A stretch of DNA of 39,735 nucleotides from Candidatus Poribacteria bacterium (GCA_022828145.1 JAJEJA010000067.1:1-39735), one strand, 5' to 3'; positions 7,420 through 18,700 are shown, counted from the stretch's first letter. Program-made: numbers and translations. The notes: a model not told the origin generated them from the sequence alone.

Positions 7420-7635
7420 ATGTCAGAAAAACCGATTTTTTCATACATATTTCAACATGGCGAGAATTTCGTACCATTTGGGAATTTAAAAAATTTGACT
7501 CTGTCAAAAAACACGCTACAAAACCTTACTGTGACTAACGCTATAGCCATTGTACCAAATCGTACCACGGTACGAAATTTCGTACCATATGGTACGATTT
7601 TGAAAGGAGACACACTACAAAATTATCAGAAATAG
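7420..7635 (+). CDS. Doubtful small ORF spanning GTACC palindromes
   Basis: A 71-residue frame starting MSEKPIFSYIFQHG, with an alternative ATG at 7411. It lies downstream of a strong promoter but lacks a convincing ribosome binding site. The translated peptide has a repeated flavour (NFVPFGN, AIVPNRT, RNFVPYGT) because the DNA contains repeated TTTCGTACC palindromes. It may be a real repeat-invaded small gene, or only a frame left open by repeats. I recognise no family. Confidence 0.25.
   Translation: MSEKPIFSYIFQHGENFVPFGNLKNLTLSKNTLQNLTVTNAIAIVPNRTTVRNFVPYGTILKGDTLQNYQK
7560..7597. repeat. Nested perfect GTACC palindromes
   Basis: Three overlapping palindromes occupy 38 bases. TCGTACC-AC-GGTACGA is at 7560-7575. 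GGTACGAAATTTCGTACC (perfect, 18 bases) is centred near 7577. TCGTACCATATGGTACGA (perfect, 18 bases) is at 7580-7597. Half-copies (TTTCGTACCA at 7468, TGTACCAAA at 7551) lie just upstream. This spacing would suit cooperative binding of a dimeric protein or cruciform formation. Confidence 0.7.
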
Positions 7636-7713
7636 ACTGCTCATACAAACATGCAAGAAACGAATGAACCATCAACAGTATAGGTCAGCTATCCGATGCT
7701 CTTAATAGTAGTA

Positions 7714-7782
7714 GGCACTCTCCGAGTGCCGTCTCTTTAAGTGCCGTCTCATCTTAAGAGTAGTAGGCACTCTCTGAGTGCC
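7714..7782. repeat. Two copies of a 17-base hairpin (GGCACTC/GAGTGCC)
   Basis: Perfect 7-bp stems with 3-base loops lie at 7714-7730 (loop TCC) and 7766-7782 (loop TCT). Both are embedded in the same longer context, AGTAGGCACTCTC.GAGTGCCGTC. A partial copy, AGTGCCGTCTC, lies between them. They sit just upstream of the tRNA promoter and may insulate it from transcription arriving from 7339. No T-run follows, so termination is uncertain. Confidence 0.6.
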
Positions 7783-7808
7783 GTCACACCCTACTTTTTC
7801 GGTTTAAT

Positions 7809-7837
7809 TTGCAAATACAGCAAAAATATATTATAAT
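7809..7837 (+). promoter_or_regulatory. Promoter of the tRNA cluster
   Basis: TTGCAA (7809-7814) and TATAAT (7832-7837) are separated by 17 bases. The expected start near 7844 is about 30 bases before the first tRNA, and the tRNAs are spaced only 1-15 bases apart. This suggests one transcript for all six. Confidence 0.55.
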
Positions 7838-7872
7838 ATAGACACTTAATTTGTCAGAAAACTACAGATTAT

Positions 7873-7949
<77 letters not shown>

Positions 7950-7955
7950 CCACAT

Positions 7956-8029
<74 letters not shown>

Positions 8030-8040
8030 TATCGTATTAC

Positions 8041-8113
8041 GGTGGATGTAGCTCAGGGGTAGAGCGCCTGACTGTGGATCAGGAGGCCGTGGGTTCAATC
8101 CCCATCATCCACC
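8041..8113 (+). tRNA. tRNA-His (GUG)
   Basis: The acceptor stem GTGGATG/CATCCAC has the extra 5' G (position 8041) opposite a C discriminator, the identity mark of histidine tRNA. The anticodon arm is CCTGA-CTGTGGA-TCAGG, giving anticodon GTG. Confidence 0.96.
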
Positions 8114-8124
8114 TTACAAACTAT

Positions 8125-8197
8125 GCGTCCGTAGTTCAATGGATAGAGCAATGGTCTTCGGAACCATAAGTTGGGGGTTCGAATCCCTCCGGACGCG
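8125..8197 (+). tRNA. tRNA-Arg (UCG)
   Basis: The acceptor stem is GCGTCCG/CGGACGC. The anticodon arm is ATGGT-CTTCGGA-ACCAT, giving anticodon TCG. This is a second arginine isoacceptor in the same array. CCA is not encoded. Confidence 0.95.
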
Positions 8198-8198
8198 T

Positions 8199-8271
8199 GC
8201 GCTGTTAGCTCAATTGGCAGAGCATCTGACTCTTAATCAGAGGGTTGAAGGTTCGATTCCTTCACGGCGCA
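8199..8271 (+). tRNA. tRNA-Lys (CUU)
   Basis: The acceptor stem is GCGCTGT/ACGGCGC, with one T-G pair. The anticodon arm is TCTGA-CTCTTAA-TCAGA, giving anticodon CTT. It begins only one base after the preceding tRNA-Arg, so accurate processing must separate them. Confidence 0.95.
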
Positions 8272-8286
8272 TCGGTTCTGCCACAC

Positions 8287-8372
8287 GGGCGGGTGCTGGA
8301 ATTTGGTAGACAGGATAGACTTAGGATCTATTGGGGCTACGCCTCGTGAGGGTTCAAGTCCCTCCTCGCCCA
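8287..8372 (+). tRNA. tRNA-Leu (UAG)
   Basis: An 86-base class II tRNA with a long variable arm. The acceptor stem is GGGCGGG/CTCGCCC. The anticodon arm is ATAGA-CTTAGGA-TCTAT, giving anticodon TAG. The T arm is GAGGG-TTCAAGT-CCCTC. Trigger factor follows about 55 bases downstream. Confidence 0.94.
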
Positions 8373-8426
8373 TCTCATAGTGAACCGATGCAACGACAGT
8401 ACATCGTAACGAAGGGAGAGCTTAAC

Positions 8427-9734
8427 TTGAGAGTTGAAGTGGAAACCTTAGATAACACACAAGCAAAATTAGACATTGAAGTCCCCGCCGAAGATATCAA
8501 CGAAGCATTAGAAGAAGCATATAAGACGCTGCGCGGTTACGTAACCTTACCAGGTTTTAGAAAAGGACGCGTGCCTTTAACGCTACTAAAATCACGATTC
8601 CCTGAATATATAAACAATGAGGTAGTCAGATCGGTTGTCTTTCCTGCCTATGAAGACGCACTCTATAACAAACAGATCATACCGCTGGCACAACCAACTT
8701 TTGACCCACCTCTGGAGAAAATGCAAGTAACCGAGGACCAACCCCTCGTTTTTACTGCCACCGTCAGCGTAAAACCGATCATTGAACTGCCAAATTACGA
8801 AAATATACAGATAGACAAAACGCCTGTCAATGTACCACGAGAGGACGTAGATGCATTCATAGCACAACTACAGGATCAGTCCGCAACTTTTGACCCTATA
8901 CAAGAAGACCGACCCGTTAACGCCTCCGACTGTGTTAGGTTAGATTATACCTGCATTTTAGAGGGAAATGAAATTGAAAGTGAATCTGACCAAGATATAG
9001 ATATTGACCTAACAGATGAACGATACCACCCCGACCTAATCAATGGCATAATAGGGATGCATATCGGCGAAACTAAGGCAATTGCGGTTAATTTTGATGA
9101 AGCATATCACACACCTGAGCTGAGAAACATGCAGGTGATATACAACGTCATACTCCATGCCATTACTCAAAAACATCTGCCCGAACTTGATGACGAATTT
9201 GCAAAAGACCTCGGATATGAAACATATAACCAATTGCACGGTGTCATTTGGAACAATATGGTCGAAGATGCACGCATACAACAGAACCAAGAACAAAAAG
9301 TTGAAATACTCGATCAGTTGATTGAAATGACAAATATTACGATCCCTGATGATGTGGTTGATCAATATGTGCAGAATGCAATAGAGAATGTACGCAAACA
9401 GCTTAAAGAGAGTAATCAGACACCTGAACAGGCTGGCGTTGATTTTGAAGTATTGCCTACAGAAATGCGGAAAGATGTCATACAGCAGACAAAACAGAAT
9501 TGGATTTTTGAGGAAATCGCTACTTATGAAAATATTCATATAAGCGATGATGAATTAGAAAACGGTATTCGTCGGGCTGCAGATATACAAGGCAGAAAAC
9601 CTGACAAATTATCCGCATTACTAAAAGCAAACAATCGTTTAGAAGATTTCAGAATACAACTTGAACACGAAAAAATATATCAGTTTCTGATACAAGAGGC
9701 ATCTGAAAAAAAATCATTAATCATTACGGGATAG
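8427..9734 (+). CDS. tig: Trigger factor (ribosome-associated chaperone / prolyl isomerase)
   Basis: Trigger factor binds ribosomal protein L23 at the exit tunnel and shields nascent chains. I chose a TTG start at 8427. A strong GAAGGGAG site lies about nine bases upstream, and this start puts the ribosome-docking signature GFRKGRVP at residues 43-50, the same place as in E. coli. An ATG at 8388 would add 13 residues but has no ribosome binding site. The 435-residue length matches the family. The N-terminal ribosome-binding domain covers about 1-115. An FKBP-like domain follows (about 150-245: [23 protein letters not shown]). The rest is the helical C-terminal chaperone domain. The gene heads the tig-clpP-clpX-lon cluster, a common bacterial arrangement, and lies immediately after a tRNA array. 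Confidence 0.95.
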   Translation: MRVEVETLDNTQAKLDIEVPAEDINEALEEAYKTLRGYVTLPGFRKGRVPLTLLKSRFPEYINNEVVRSVVFPAYEDALYNKQIIPLAQPTFDPPLEKMQVTEDQPLVFTATVSVKPIIELPNYENIQIDKTPVNVPREDVDAFIAQLQDQSATFDPIQEDRPVNASDCVRLDYTCILEGNEIESESDQDIDIDLTDERYHPDLINGIIGMHIGETKAIAVNFDEAYHTPELRNMQVIYNVILHAITQKHLPELDDEFAKDLGYETYNQLHGVIWNNMVEDARIQQNQEQKVEILDQLIEMTNITIPDDVVDQYVQNAIENVRKQLKESNQTPEQAGVDFEVLPTEMRKDVIQQTKQNWIFEEIATYENIHISDDELENGIRRAADIQGRKPDKLSALLKANNRLEDFRIQLEHEKIYQFLIQEASEKKSLIITG

Positions 9735-9781
9735 TTTTAAATAACAATCAAAGAATATATCATAACTACTACGGACACAAA

Positions 9782-10372
9782 ATGAATCTTGTACCTATTG
9801 TTGTTGAACAGACAAACCGTGGAGAACGTTCCTATGATATCTTTTCTCGGTTACTTGAAGACCGAATTATCATGATTGGAACTACGATAGACGATAATGC
9901 AATCGCGAATCTGGTCACTGCACAGATGCTCTTCCTTGAAGGGAAAGACCCAGATGCCGATATAATCCTTTATCTAAACACACCCGGTGGCTCAGTTTCA
10001 GCAGGTTTAGCCATCTACGATACTATGCAGTATATTAAAGCAGACGTCCAAACATGGTGTTTAGGACGCGCATACAGCATGGGAGCATTGTTATTAGCAG
10101 CAGGAACCCCAGGTAAACGGTACGCCTTACCACATGCCAAAGCATTGATACATCAACCTATGGCAGGGGGTATTGGTGGACAAGCAGCGGACATCAGCAT
10201 CCATGCAAACGAGATACTAAGGGAACGCGAGAGACTTTACAATATTTTGGCGCAACATACAGGACAGAGTTTAGATAAAATTGAGATCGATGCCGATAGA
10301 GATTTCTATATGACTGCTGAGGAAGCTCTTGACTACGGTATCATTGATACAGTAGTAGCACATCGTCAGTAA
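9782..10372 (+). CDS. clpP: ATP-dependent Clp protease proteolytic subunit ClpP
   Basis: ClpP forms the two-ring tetradecameric serine protease chamber that degrades substrates unfolded by ClpX or ClpA. The 196-residue protein carries the catalytic serine Ser99 in [11 protein letters not shown] and the histidine His124 in ALIHQP. The aspartate lies in the [10 protein letters not shown] segment (about 170-174). The oxyanion-hole glycines ([10 protein letters not shown]) are also present. The first few residues look short, so little or no propeptide is expected. It is 47 bases downstream of tig and 67 bases upstream of clpX. Confidence 0.97.
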   Translation: MNLVPIVVEQTNRGERSYDIFSRLLEDRIIMIGTTIDDNAIANLVTAQMLFLEGKDPDADIILYLNTPGGSVSAGLAIYDTMQYIKADVQTWCLGRAYSMGALLLAAGTPGKRYALPHAKALIHQPMAGGIGGQAADISIHANEILRERERLYNILAQHTGQSLDKIEIDADRDFYMTAEEALDYGIIDTVVAHRQ

Positions 10373-10439
10373 CATAAAATCGGGTTAGGTCTTCATCGCG
10401 TGTCCGGTAAAATGAAACAATGGCAGATTGGAGGAAAAC

Positions 10440-11726
10440 ATGTCGGAATCCGTTGATGGCAGAGTATATTGCTCGTTCTGTAATAGAGAAAGTAGTCAAG
10501 TAAAAAGACTCTTTCAAGGGTCAGAAGCAAATATTTGTGACGCTTGTATTGATTATTGTAATCAAAAGCTTGCTCAAGTAAATTCATCAGAAATGACTGA
10601 ACAGACGGCTGAGGCTGAGGATCCCAAAGAGGAAGAAGTCGCACCGCCAGTATTGCTACTTGAACCAGCAGAAATAAAAGCGAAACTTGACGAGTATGTA
10701 ATCGGTCAAGAATACGCAAAAAAGATCCTATCCGTTGCTGTCTATAATCACTATAAACGACTGCAGCATGAGGACACGGATGATGTTGAACTGGATAAAA
10801 GCAACATATTGCTCATTGGTCCCACAGGCACAGGTAAGACACTCCTTGCCCAAACACTGGCAAGAGTGTTAAATGTTCCATTTGCCATTGCAGATGCAAC
10901 TACCGTCACTGAAGCAGGTTATGTTGGCGAAGATGTTGAAAATATAATCTTGAAACTTGTCCAGGCAGCAGATGGAAACATCCAACGCGCGCAACACGGC
11001 ATCATATATTTGGACGAAATTGACAAAATTACCCGAAAATCCGAAAATCCATCCATCACCAGAGATGTTTCTGGTGAAGGTGTACAGCAAGCACTCCTCA
11101 AGATTTTAGAAGGCACAGTGGCTAACGTACCACCTCGTGGCGGTCGCAAACATCCACATCAAGAGATGTTAGAAGTTGACACTAAAAATGTACTCTTCAT
11201 CTGTGGCGGCACCTTCATCGGATTAGAAAACCTCATAAAAGGCCGACTCGGTAAACACAGCATCGGATTCGGTTCAACCTTAAAATCTAAAGACGACAAG
11301 AAGATACACGAAATCCTTGAACACGCCACCGCGAAAGACCTTGCAAAATATGGATTTATCCCTGAACTTATCGGTAGGCTTCCTGTCGTCGCAGTACTGA
11401 GAGAATTGGATGAAACTGCACTTATTAGAATCCTAACTGAACCGAAGAACGCTCTCATCAAACAGTATAGGAAACTTTTAGCGTATGAAGGTGTGCAATT
11501 TGATATTACCGATGATGCGCTGACTGCTATAGCAAATCAAGTTATAGAACGCGAAACAGGCGCACGCGGCTTACGAGCTGTGATGGAAAAAATCATGCTA
11601 GAAACCATGTATACCTTACCATCACTTACTGAAATAAGCACTTGTCAAATCACCGAAGATACAGTGTTAGGGAAAAGTCCACCTGAATTGATTAACGATA
11701 CCTCTGAAGCACTCAAAACCGCGTAA
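10440..11726 (+). CDS. clpX: ATP-dependent Clp protease ATP-binding subunit ClpX
   Basis: ClpX is the AAA+ hexameric unfoldase that feeds ClpP. The ATG at 10440 has GGAGG five bases upstream; a TTG at 10428 in the same frame is less likely. The N-terminal zinc-binding domain has Cys11, Cys14, Cys33 and Cys36. The Walker A motif is GPTGTGKT (127-134), the pore loop is in [11 protein letters not shown], the Walker B motif is [10 protein letters not shown], and the sensor 2 arginine is in [10 protein letters not shown]. The 428-residue length is typical. The gene lies between clpP and lon, which starts 12 bases after the clpX stop. Confidence 0.97.
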   Translation: MSESVDGRVYCSFCNRESSQVKRLFQGSEANICDACIDYCNQKLAQVNSSEMTEQTAEAEDPKEEEVAPPVLLLEPAEIKAKLDEYVIGQEYAKKILSVAVYNHYKRLQHEDTDDVELDKSNILLIGPTGTGKTLLAQTLARVLNVPFAIADATTVTEAGYVGEDVENIILKLVQAADGNIQRAQHGIIYLDEIDKITRKSENPSITRDVSGEGVQQALLKILEGTVANVPPRGGRKHPHQEMLEVDTKNVLFICGGTFIGLENLIKGRLGKHSIGFGSTLKSKDDKKIHEILEHATAKDLAKYGFIPELIGRLPVVAVLRELDETALIRILTEPKNALIKQYRKLLAYEGVQFDITDDALTAIANQVIERETGARGLRAVMEKIMLETMYTLPSLTEISTCQITEDTVLGKSPPELINDTSEALKTA

Positions 11727-11737
11727 AGGAGCAAACC

Positions 11738-14224
11738 ATGAACCCAGAAACTGGAAGTACGCAGGACAATTCCGTAGTTAATCTGCCAGTTATAGCCTTG
11801 CCACCCTATTTTGAGACTTTTTTTCCAAAAACCAAAGCGGTCATTAACAAAAGATTGTGGGATTGGACACCGCTAAAGATTGAACGCGAAATGGGTGTGC
11901 TTGCTGCACACGCGGCACTTAACTCCAATTTGAGCGTATTGCTCCTACATCAACAACACGAAACTGAGGATGATGCTGAACCTACACCTGAAGACATGTG
12001 TGATCTTGGAGTCGTGGCAACTATCGTTGAACCCTACGACCCCAAGGACGGTTCTCTCAGTATCGCAATAGAGATAACCGCAAGAGCAATAGTCGCGCAC
12101 TGTGCACAGGTTGAGGGTTACCTAACTGCTGATGTCAAAGTCGTATCGGAACTCACCGGTGTCGCTGGCGCATCTAAAGCGCTCATTAGAAAAGCGCGTG
12201 GGGCATTCTCAAGTTATGCTAAAGCGAATCCGAAAGAGATACTACCGGATGCCGAAAGACATATTCGCAATTTAGATGAACCCGGTATCCTTGCCGATAA
12301 TATCGCACGTTTCGTTAATTTACATACTGCTGAAAAACGAGAAATACTGGAAGAACTTAATCCGATAAAACGGCTCAATTTCGTCATCGAACTGCTTGAA
12401 TCTGACCTCGACCTGATAGATTTAAAGGAAGAAATTCTCAATGAAGTTAAGGAATCCGTTAAAAAAACAAATCGTGAATTCTATTTGCAGGAGGAGCTAA
12501 AAGCAATTCAGCGAAAACTCGGACGTGGTGATGAAATAGACGAAATTGATGAACTACGCGAACAAGTCAAGAATGCTGGGATGACAGAAGAAGCAGAGGA
12601 AAAAGCATTAAAGGAACTTGACCGACTCGCACAAATTCCACCCATGTCTGCTGAGTCAGGTGTTATTCGTAACTATGTAGATTGGCTTCTGGCAGTACCC
12701 TGGAAAGAACGCACCGAAAATACCATTGACCTTGAAAAAGCGGAAAAAATACTAAACGAAGACCATTACGGGTTAAAAAAACCAAAAGACAATGTTTTGG
12801 AATATCTCGCTGTCCTGAAATTGGTTGAGCAAGTAAAAGGTCCTATTCTCTGTTTAGTCGGCCCACCAGGTGTTGGGAAAACATCTATGGGTAAATCTAT
12901 AGCACGTGCAACCGGTAGAAAGTTCGTTCGCATGTCCCTCGGCGGTGTAAGGGATGAAGCCGAAATCCGAGGACATAGACGCACCTATATCGGTGCGATC
13001 CCCGGACGAATCATTCAAGGCTTACGGGATGTCAAAACAAAGAACCCCCTCTTCCTACTTGATGAGATAGACAAATTAAGTGCCGATTGGCGAGGGGATC
13101 CCGCTTCCGCACTTCTTGAAGTACTTGATCCAGAACAGAATGAAACATTCAGAGATCATTACCTTGATGTTGAGTTTGACCTGTCGGACGTTATGTTTGT
13201 TACAACAGCAAACACACGGTTAACGATACCCGCTGCACTTGAAGACCGAATGGAAGTCATTGAACTTTCTGGTTATACCGATTTTGAAAAACATAAGATC
13301 GCAACCTTCCATCCAAACGGATTAATTCCGAAGCAGTTGAAAAACCACGGTCTGAAGGAAGAAAACGTTACTTTTGCCGATTCTGCTATTTTTGACATCA
13401 TACACAAATACACACGTGAAGCAGGTGTACGAAGTCTTGAACGGAACATTACCAGCATCTGCCGGAAAATCGCAAAGCAGATTGTCACAGAAGATACACC
13501 TGATGTTGAAGTAAAGGTTACTGCCCTCAACCTGAACGATTACCTCGGACCCCCGAAGCATACACGCACAAAAGCACAAGAACACGATGAGGTCGGTGTG
13601 TCTACAGGAATGGTCTGGACACAAGTCGGTGGTGATATCGTCTCCGTTGAAGCAACACTTATGCCAGGGGAAGGTAAACTCAATATGACAGGACAACTTC
13701 AGGATGTCATGCGGGAATCTGTTCAAACGGGTGTTGCATATCTACGTTCGCGCGCAGAACACTTTGAAATTCCTAAAGAGACTTTCGAGAAACAGGATAT
13801 TCATATCCATATACCTGAAGGAGCAGTACCTAAAGACGGACCCTCCGCAGGTATAACCGTTGCCACCGCTATTCTCAGCGCAATAATAGGTAAAAAGGTA
13901 CGGAAAGATGTCGCAATGACAGGAGAAATCACACTCCGAGGACATGTGCTTCCCATCGGTGGACTCAAAGAGAAATCACTCGCAGCTTATCGCAACGGCA
14001 TCGTGGACATCATCATGCCAGAGGAAAATCAGAAAGACCTCGCGGATATTCCAAATGAAATTAGAGAGAAAGTCCGATGGCATCAGGTGAATGATTTTAC
14101 ACAAGTCTTGGAATTAGCACTCAAGCCACTAAACAATGCCACTGAAGATGATCCCGATAGCGAACAGGGAGCAATCACAGCTACTACAGATGATACAGCA
14201 ATACAGAACCCAGATGTCATTTAA
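11738..14224 (+). CDS. lon: Lon protease (La), ATP-dependent serine protease
   Basis: Lon is a single-chain AAA+ protease that removes misfolded and regulatory proteins. An AAAGGAG site precedes the ATG. The order of domains in 828 residues is an N-terminal substrate-binding domain, a coiled-coil linker (about 225-300, rich in Glu/Lys), an AAA+ module with Walker [10 protein letters not shown] and Walker [10 protein letters not shown], and the protease domain. The catalytic dyad is Ser703 in KDGPSAGI and Lys746 in [10 protein letters not shown], 43 residues apart as in E. coli. The first 50 residues ([19 protein letters not shown]) diverge from the usual LPLRD..VFP start. The last 35 residues form an acidic Thr/Asp-rich tail. 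Confidence 0.97.
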   Translation: MNPETGSTQDNSVVNLPVIALPPYFETFFPKTKAVINKRLWDWTPLKIEREMGVLAAHAALNSNLSVLLLHQQHETEDDAEPTPEDMCDLGVVATIVEPYDPKDGSLSIAIEITARAIVAHCAQVEGYLTADVKVVSELTGVAGASKALIRKARGAFSSYAKANPKEILPDAERHIRNLDEPGILADNIARFVNLHTAEKREILEELNPIKRLNFVIELLESDLDLIDLKEEILNEVKESVKKTNREFYLQEELKAIQRKLGRGDEIDEIDELREQVKNAGMTEEAEEKALKELDRLAQIPPMSAESGVIRNYVDWLLAVPWKERTENTIDLEKAEKILNEDHYGLKKPKDNVLEYLAVLKLVEQVKGPILCLVGPPGVGKTSMGKSIARATGRKFVRMSLGGVRDEAEIRGHRRTYIGAIPGRIIQGLRDVKTKNPLFLLDEIDKLSADWRGDPASALLEVLDPEQNETFRDHYLDVEFDLSDVMFVTTANTRLTIPAALEDRMEVIELSGYTDFEKHKIATFHPNGLIPKQLKNHGLKEENVTFADSAIFDIIHKYTREAGVRSLERNITSICRKIAKQIVTEDTPDVEVKVTALNLNDYLGPPKHTRTKAQEHDEVGVSTGMVWTQVGGDIVSVEATLMPGEGKLNMTGQLQDVMRESVQTGVAYLRSRAEHFEIPKETFEKQDIHIHIPEGAVPKDGPSAGITVATAILSAIIGKKVRKDVAMTGEITLRGHVLPIGGLKEKSLAAYRNGIVDIIMPEENQKDLADIPNEIREKVRWHQVNDFTQVLELALKPLNNATEDDPDSEQGAITATTDDTAIQNPDVI

Positions 14225-14281
14225 CAACTGAGGACAAACTAGAAATTAATCTACAGACACCAGTTAATATTTTTGGGCAAA

Positions 14282-14545
14282 ATGCGTTTAGACAAGTTTC
14301 TGCAGATTTCACGCCTCGTCAAACGGAGAACCGTTGCCAACACCTTGTGCAACCGAGGTAAAGTCTTAGTCAACACAAAAACCGCAAAAGCTGGCAAAAC
14401 ACTCAAAATCGGTGATACGATTACCATTATTTCTGATCCATTACCAACTGAACCCGTACAGGAATTGACATATCAGATACTTGAATTACCAACTGGTAAT
14501 GTATCTAAAACACGGGCAGAAACACTATACCGACGCATTGAGTAG
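14282..14545 (+). CDS. rqcP: S4-domain RNA-binding protein, RqcP/HslR-like
   Basis: This 87-residue protein is essentially one S4 RNA-binding domain, beginning MRLDKFLQISRLVKRRTVA and continuing with a GKVLVN.K.AKAGK..KIGD pattern. That start and length match RqcP (YabO), which binds 50S subunits carrying peptidyl-tRNA in ribosome quality control, and the related heat-shock protein HslR. I prefer the ATG at 14282 to a TTG at 14273. Neither has a strong ribosome binding site. It follows lon by 57 bases and precedes pdxA by 35, so it probably belongs to the same quality-control operon. Which of the S4 subfamilies it belongs to is not settled by sequence alone. Confidence 0.82.
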   Translation: MRLDKFLQISRLVKRRTVANTLCNRGKVLVNTKTAKAGKTLKIGDTITIISDPLPTEPVQELTYQILELPTGNVSKTRAETLYRRIE

Positions 14546-14580
14546 GTTGTCGCAAAGTCAAATCTTGCCAATAAACATAC

Positions 14581-15735
14581 ATGGCAACTAAAGGCAACAT
14601 GTTACCACGTATCGGAATAACTATGGGAGATGCTGCTGGCATCGGGCCCGAAATAATCGTAAAAGCACTTACAAACAGAAACATCTATCAGATCTGCCAA
14701 CCGATTGTCATAGGAAGTTCCTCTATTATTCAAGACGCACTGAATCTTGTAACCGCAAAGAACGAACAGCCAGATAGTCATGAGAACTTACCACAAGTCA
14801 CATCGATCCAATCCCCGAAGCATTTTACAGCAGATTGGACATCACGGGTCGGCACAATTGATGTGCTTGATGTGAGTAGTTTAAAACCTGAGGATGTCTC
14901 TTACGGTAAAATTGATCCTCAATGTGGTTCTGCAGCAGTTAAAGCAATTGAGACAGCAGTTGAACTTACACTTGATGGCATGCTTGATGCCATAGTAACC
15001 GCACCCATCTGTAAAGCAGCCATTCAGAAAGCAGGTTCACCTTTCCCAGGGCATACCGAGATGCTCACAAGCCTGACGCGATCAGAAAAGTCTGTTATGA
15101 TGCTCAGAACATGGGAGATCCCTCAGACATTTCTACCAGAATTTGGAATTGAACCAAAAAAAACGAAGAAAAAAACCGCCCAGTTATCTAACATGGCAAC
15201 AGATATTAAAGATAGCCTTACCGTGTCTTTTGTCACAAACCACATACCGGTTGCTGAGGTATCAAAGCAATTATCTGTGGAGAGAATCAGTGATGTCGTA
15301 CAATTAACGCATGATACCCTCATTCGATTCGGTATTGTCGGTAATGAAAGGCCACGTTTAGTTGTAGCAGGACTAAATCCGCATGCAGGTGAAGAGGGTA
15401 TGTTCGGCAGAGAGGAAGAAGTATACATCCTCCCAGCTGTCCAACAGGCACAGATGTCAGGCATTCAGGTTGATGGACCTCTACCAGCAGATACGTTATT
15501 CAAAAAGGCAATCCAAGGGGAATGGGATGCGGTGATCGTAATGTATCATGACCAAGGAAATATACCGATAAAACTCCTAGGATTTGGACGCATTGTAAAT
15601 ATCACATTAGGTCTACCTATTGTACGCACAAGCGTTGACCACGGTACAGCCTTTGATATCGCAGGACAAGGTATTGCAAATGAAACCAGTCTAATAGCAG
15701 CCTTAGCTGCCGCAACGCAATTAGTGAGAAACTGA
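14581..15735 (+). CDS. pdxA: 4-hydroxythreonine-4-phosphate dehydrogenase PdxA
   Basis: PdxA oxidises 4-phosphohydroxy-L-threonine in the DXP-dependent vitamin B6 pathway. The family signatures are clear: GITMGDAAGIGPEI near the start, the metal-binding PFPGHTEM (His158), NPHAGEEGMFGREE, and MYHDQGNIPIKLLGFG followed by VDHGTAFDIAG. The protein has 384 residues against about 330 in E. coli. The extra length is mainly a Lys/Pro-rich insertion at about 176-212 (EPKKTKKKTA) between His158 and His221, plus a smaller one near 58-80. An internal ATG at 14599 (MLPRIGITMG) with AAAGG just upstream is an alternative start. Some PdxA homologues act on other phospho-threonates, so substrate identity is not certain. 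Its stop lies two bases before the next gene. Confidence 0.92.
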   Translation: MATKGNMLPRIGITMGDAAGIGPEIIVKALTNRNIYQICQPIVIGSSSIIQDALNLVTAKNEQPDSHENLPQVTSIQSPKHFTADWTSRVGTIDVLDVSSLKPEDVSYGKIDPQCGSAAVKAIETAVELTLDGMLDAIVTAPICKAAIQKAGSPFPGHTEMLTSLTRSEKSVMMLRTWEIPQTFLPEFGIEPKKTKKKTAQLSNMATDIKDSLTVSFVTNHIPVAEVSKQLSVERISDVVQLTHDTLIRFGIVGNERPRLVVAGLNPHAGEEGMFGREEEVYILPAVQQAQMSGIQVDGPLPADTLFKKAIQGEWDAVIVMYHDQGNIPIKLLGFGRIVNITLGLPIVRTSVDHGTAFDIAGQGIANETSLIAALAAATQLVRN

Positions 15736-15737
15736 GT

Positions 15738-18700
15738 ATGATACTGAGTAAGATAAAGGGTTTGATATGTCGGATGTTCCTATTCTCTTTGTTGATAGGG
15801 ATAATACCAGTTGAAATAGATATAGAAGGCATCTATAATGCCAATAATGCGTTTGCCCGTATTGAACAGCAGGAGCAACAAAGGCAACAACAAGATCATA
15901 GATTTTTTCAGCGCAATGCCTACCTTAAAAGCAATTCGCCAATAGAGATCATAAAATCTGAACCGCATTTTCTTCTACTTCGCTTCCGACTCACCCATTT
16001 AAATATAGAATTGGTAAACAGTGAATTGGCACGAACACATCAACTGAACGGTCAATCTGCAACAAAAATCCAATTTGCTGGTTCATCCTGGACAACCGAA
16101 TCCGGCAAACCAAAATTACCTGTCTATTCCGTGCAAATTGGGTTACCTGCCGCCAGCAGCGTAACTACGACAATAATTGACAAACAGAGTTCTTTTAAGA
16201 CACTTGAAACGCCACCACTCACAAACCAAGAAATTGATCCCTCTCCTGAATTTAATAATGGCAGTAATGGCACAGATGTGCAAGATAAGACAAAACATGC
16301 TGACACACTTGCATCTTCCAGCAGTTCAATCTTGTACCCTTCTAAATTAGTAGAGGTGCTACCAATTGGTTTTGTCCGTTCACAACGGATCGGTATCCTA
16401 CACATCAACCCAGTTCAATATAATAGCACAACCCGACAGATAAAAGTTACGGACGACATCACGTTCCGTATAGATTTTTTCGGTTCAGTTCAATATAATA
16501 GCACCGCTGCGTCTACATCTTTACCGCTGTATTCTCTTGATAGTTCTGTTTATGAAAACATGTTTCGTTCAATTCTGATTAACAACAAACAAGCAGCGCA
16601 GTGGCGACACAACCACTGGCAACGACAGATGCGCTCAGGACATTCTTCCAATATCGGTCCGATGGCACCCGCTGCACCTCTTATTACACCGCGTAGACGT
16701 TTCAAAATTCCCATCACAGAAAACAATATGTACCGTATCAATCACACCCGACTCGTAGCATCTGATATTGAACCTGCGAGCATTGACTTTGATAGCATTA
16801 GGATTGAAACGGGTGGAAACCAACAAGGGTTCTATATTTTCGATATTGACAATGATGAAACATTTGATCCTGAAGATAAGATTGTCTTTTATGCTCGCGG
16901 TCTGGTAGGTAATAAATTCACGAATACAAACTACTATTGGTTTAGTTTTGTTCCAAAAGGTGCAGTAGAGGATGTAGATGAAGGTGTTAATGAAAATACA
17001 TACCGCATCGGTACCCGGTCAACATCGCCAGTTTCCAGTAATGTTATACCACCGAAAGCATTCCTGACAAAAAAGCGATTTGAGGAAGAAAACTTCTATG
17101 ATCCCCTTGATGGAAGAGATGTGAGATCAGAATTAGCAGACCACTATTTCTGGACCGCTTTTAGAGGCGGAGCAGATTCTAATTTAAAAAGAAAACAATT
17201 TCCAGTGCAACTACCCGGTGCCATAAACCGTCATGATACAGAAGAAGATGCAACCGTCCGAATCAAACTTCAAGGTTCATCTCGTAGAAGTAATGTACTA
17301 CACAGAGCAGTCATTATATTTAATAATGATCAACTTGGGGATGAGGAGACATGGAGACGGCAAGGTAACCCTCTGGTCATACGGGATATCCCACAGGCAA
17401 AAATTGACCATAGTAACGTCAATTACCTATTGATAGTAGCAAATGATACAAATGATACGCCAGAAGGTTCTTACGACTTTTACCTCGATTGGTATGAGTT
17501 TGAGTATTGGCACACTTTTCGCGCAATAGACAATAGGCTCGAATTTAACTCAAAAACCGATCCTGATACCATAGGGACTACTCAGTTTAATGTTAGTGGT
17601 TTCTCTAATGACAGTATAGATGTTTATGCAATAAGTCTGCAAGCTGGAATAAAACAGAAATTGGTGGATGGCTTAATATCAGGTTCAGCTAATAACTACC
17701 AGATAAAGTTTCAAGATGAAGTAAAAAGCCATACGAACTACTACTTTGCTATTGCCAACAATGCCTATAAACCCGTAAGTAATCTCACTGAAATACCGCA
17801 AAGTTCCTTGCGAAATGATGCTACACAAACCGATTATATCGTCATCACCCATAGTGCCTTTTTGGAACGTATTCAACCTTTAGTTGCATTTCGACGTTCA
17901 CAAGGACTGACAGTCAGAGTCGTGGATATAGACGAAATTTACAATGAATATAGCCACGGACGCTTTAATCCATTCGCAATTCGGACTTTCCTGCGTGATG
18001 CATACCACTCATGGCAACCCCCAGCACCGACCTATGTTTTACTCGTAGGTGATGCACATCACGACTATAAGAGAGTTATCGTAGAACGTTACAAGAGAGA
18101 CCCCAATTTTAATAGAGTCTACGACCTATATCCGAATTTTGTGCCAACATACCACGGTTGGGCACCAGAAAGTGGTGAAACCGCAATGGACCAAAGGTTC
18201 GTCAACATCGTAGGATCAGACTCGCTCCCTGATATGTTTATCGGAAGACTATCTGTTCAGACAACACAAGAGCTTGACGTAATAGTACAAAAGATTATTA
18301 ACTATGAGCAGAAACCGATAATCGGTCCGTGGCAAGCAACGTTAACTCAAATCGCAGATAATGAGGTAGACAATCCTTCTGACATCGGCTTTGAGTTGTC
18401 CCGTGATGAACTCATCAAAGACATCATACCTTTAGGTTATAGAACAAAACAGATTTATCTCCGAAAAATAGAACGCGCCGACACAGCAAGAGGTTATATC
18501 CTTAATGCCTTTAAAGATGGCACAATCGTAATGGAATATGCGGGACACGGAGGAAACCAGACCTGGGCAGATGAGGGTATCTTTCATATCAACGATATTG
18601 ACAAGCTACGCAACAATCGTCTACCTTTTGTCATCTCAACAACATGCTTAAATGGGGAATTTGATAAACCGCAACAATACGGGAAACACTCACTCAGTGA

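Noticed and set aside
8331..8426. Trigger factor starting inside or just after tRNA-Leu
   Set aside because: The frame is open there only by chance. The TTG at 8427 has the ribosome binding site and gives the correct spacing to GFRKGRVP.
9036..9539. Minus-strand 167-codon ORF within tig
   Set aside because: It is antisense to a well-supported gene, with a Phe/Ile/Cys-rich composition typical of a shadow frame.
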